Positions 24,827 through 25,646 of a DNA stretch of 25,646 nucleotides are shown here, in pieces. The translations under genes and the position numbers were made by a program. Below the pieces are notes generated by a model. It was given only the letters and a program-made list of their open reading frames with translations, did not search any database and had not been told where the DNA came from. Source of the stretch: a virus; the IMG/VR virus record IMGVR_UViG_3300044858_001362, positions 1 to 25,646 of that record. One strand, written 5' to 3'. The number at the start of each line of letters is the position of its first letter. Position 1 is the first letter of the stretch.

Positions 24827-25047
24827 AATTCTCTTAATTTTTCTTTTATATAATCGTCCCAACAATTAAGACAAGTCATCATAACATTTTCATTATACTG
24901 TTCGTTATAGAACTTGTATAGTATATCTCTTTCGTTTTTACTTAATTCTTCTTCCCTTATTACACCTTTGTTTATTAACTCAAACCCCACCAACTTATCA
25001 ATCGGTGCTGGTGCTTGTCTTCTATTACCTTTACAATTACAACTCAT
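24790..25047 (-). CDS. Small CxC/CxxC protein, possible zinc binder
   Basis: An 85-residue protein starting MSCNCKGNRRQ, with Cys3 and Cys5, and a second pair Cys59 and Cys62 (CLNC). Four Cys in two close pairs could bind one zinc ion. Small proteins beginning 'MSCNC' are common in Bacteroidota phages and have no known function. It overlaps the sigma-like gene by 11 bases upstream and the small terminase by 37 bases downstream, so its expression is tied to both. A regulatory or nucleic-acid-binding role is possible but not shown. Confidence 0.65.
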   Translation of the reverse strand: MSCNCKGNRRQAPAPIDKLVGFELINKGVIREEELSKNERDILYKFYNEQYNENVMMTCLNCWDDYIKEKLRELWIRESLERAQS

Positions 25048-25555
25048 ATCTACCTTTTTCTTTATTCCAATTATCTCTTATGGTCTTCTTGACCTTTCTT
25101 ATGTGGTATTGACAAGTTGATAATGGAATAACCATCTCGTCCGCCAATACTTGTGCGCTATAATTCTTCTGGATATATGTAGAAAATAGAAGTGAACTAA
25201 ACCAATTCATCTTTTTTAATTCTTCCTCAATAAACTTTAACTGTATTTGTTCTACATCATCTTCTTCATATTCTACCTCTGCCTGTTCTAATATAACATC
25301 TTTGGAGAGAATTGTGTATCTTTTCCACTCCCTAAAAAATTGAGATGTATTAGATGTTGCTTGTAGTTTTAGTGTTCTTGATATGTATTTCATCTTATCA
25401 TCATCTTCAAGTTCATCTAAAAAGGTTGTGTCTTTCTTTTGTAAAAACTTTTCTAATGTAAAGTGTAATACCTCATCACCGTTCTGTCTGTCTATCTTGT
25501 TAGATAAGATTAAAAGTTTATTATAGTTTTGGTTTAGCCAACTCAAAAAGGTCAT
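25037..25555 (-). CDS. Sigma-70-like HTH transcription factor
   Basis: A 172-residue protein. The N-terminal third (helical, 'DEVLHFTLEKFLQKKDTTFLDE' and 'KMKYISRTLKLQATSNTSQFFREWKRY') fits a reduced sigma region 2; an acidic linker lies at about 92-105; the C-terminal part (LKFIEEELKKMNWFSSLLFSTYIQK, then NYSAQVLADEMVIPLSTCQYHIRKVKKTIRD) has the helix-turn-helix of sigma region 4 at about 132-160. Phage-encoded sigma-like factors just before the packaging genes are frequent in Bacteroidota phages and probably direct RNA polymerase to late promoters. A region 4-only regulator cannot be excluded, because region 2 motifs are weak. It overlaps the upstream partial gene by 35 bases. Confidence 0.65.
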   Translation of the reverse strand: MTFLSWLNQNYNKLLILSNKIDRQNGDEVLHFTLEKFLQKKDTTFLDELEDDDKMKYISRTLKLQATSNTSQFFREWKRYTILSKDVILEQAEVEYEEDDVEQIQLKFIEEELKKMNWFSSLLFSTYIQKNYSAQVLADEMVIPLSTCQYHIRKVKKTIRDNWNKEKGRYEL

Positions 25556-25646
25556 TTTGTAATATTGTTATAGCGTCCTTTAACATCTGTGCCTGACTAT
25601 ACATTTCCAATTCAACGAACTGTTCCTGTAAGGAGTTAAGGTTTAT
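25521..25646 (-). CDS. 3' end of an upstream gene with a UVR-like helix pair
   Basis: An open frame entering from the right edge gives 41 residues ending '...QEQFVELEMYSQAQMLKDAITILQNDLFELAKPKL' then TAA at 25521-25523. It is helical, with a pattern (EQ.vE.E.Y..A..lkD.I..L) like UVR-type helical hairpins found at the ends of small phage proteins. It overlaps the sigma-like gene by 35 bases in another frame. No start is visible, so the full product is unknown; it is probably a short protein co-transcribed with the late genes. Confidence 0.55.
   Translation of the reverse strand: MNLNSLQEQFVELEMYSQAQMLKDAITILQNDLFELAKPKL

Noticed and set aside
24827-24865. TTG start extending the small terminase by 13 residues
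   Set aside because: It deepens the overlap with the upstream gene and adds a basic stretch; the ATG at 24826 has an A/G-rich leader and gives the expected length.

Overview
This window looks like the virion-structure and DNA-packaging part of a tailed dsDNA phage (siphovirus-like) or related prophage infecting a member of the Bacteroidota. The sequence is AT-rich and every credible gene lies on the minus strand, so transcription runs from high to low coordinates. Host assignment rests on three things. Start codons lack recognisable Shine-Dalgarno sequences and several genes have A-rich leaders. The protein families (XkdF-type protease with N-terminal extensions, this portal type, this tape measure C-terminus) are ones I associate with Bacteroidota phages. 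No feature points strongly to another phylum. A small protein of a type common in aquatic phages, and large PT- and GTSG-repeat virion proteins of the kind seen in aquatic metagenomic phages, make an aquatic source plausible but do not prove it. No integrase, replication, lysis or tRNA genes are visible, so lifestyle cannot be judged.

Layout in transcription order (right to left). 25.6-24.4 kb: the tail end of an unknown gene, a sigma-factor-like HTH protein, a small CxC/CxxC protein and the small terminase. 24.4-22.1 kb: a family-2-like glycosyltransferase and a short N6-adenine-methyltransferase-like protein placed between the small and large terminase genes, then TerL. 22.1-18.95 kb: four tail/neck genes (possible chaperone, tail terminator-like, HK97 gp10-like, conserved tail protein) packed by TAATG, ATGA or few-base junctions. 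18.95-14.15 kb: one 1599-residue tail protein with seven Pro-Thr-rich linkers separating Cys-containing beta-type domains, two of them a clear duplication. 14.1-11.66 kb: tape measure protein. 11.6-7.9 kb: head module (XkdF-like protease, scaffold-like protein, major capsid protein) plus a probable tail tube protein, ending in a good intrinsic terminator. 7.8-1.55 kb: a hypothetical protein, a 1506-residue fibre with collagen-like GTSG blocks, a glycine-rich adhesin candidate and a small conserved protein. 1.5-0.1 kb: portal, then the first 29 codons of a probable head-tail connector cut by the window edge.

Together these genes would package DNA (TerS/TerL through the portal), build and mature the head (scaffold, protease, capsid), assemble a long non-contractile tail (tape measure, tube, terminator, gp10-like) and arm it with two very large repetitive host-contact proteins. 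The main oddities are the module order (tail genes between TerL and the head genes; portal near the far end, about 20.6 kb from TerL), the glycosyltransferase and methyltransferase inside the terminase gene pair, and the paired low-complexity proteins. I see no clear novel defence or regulatory system. The most promising new biology is the linker-plus-domain array in the 1599-residue protein and a possible link between its Thr-rich linkers and the nearby glycosyltransferase.
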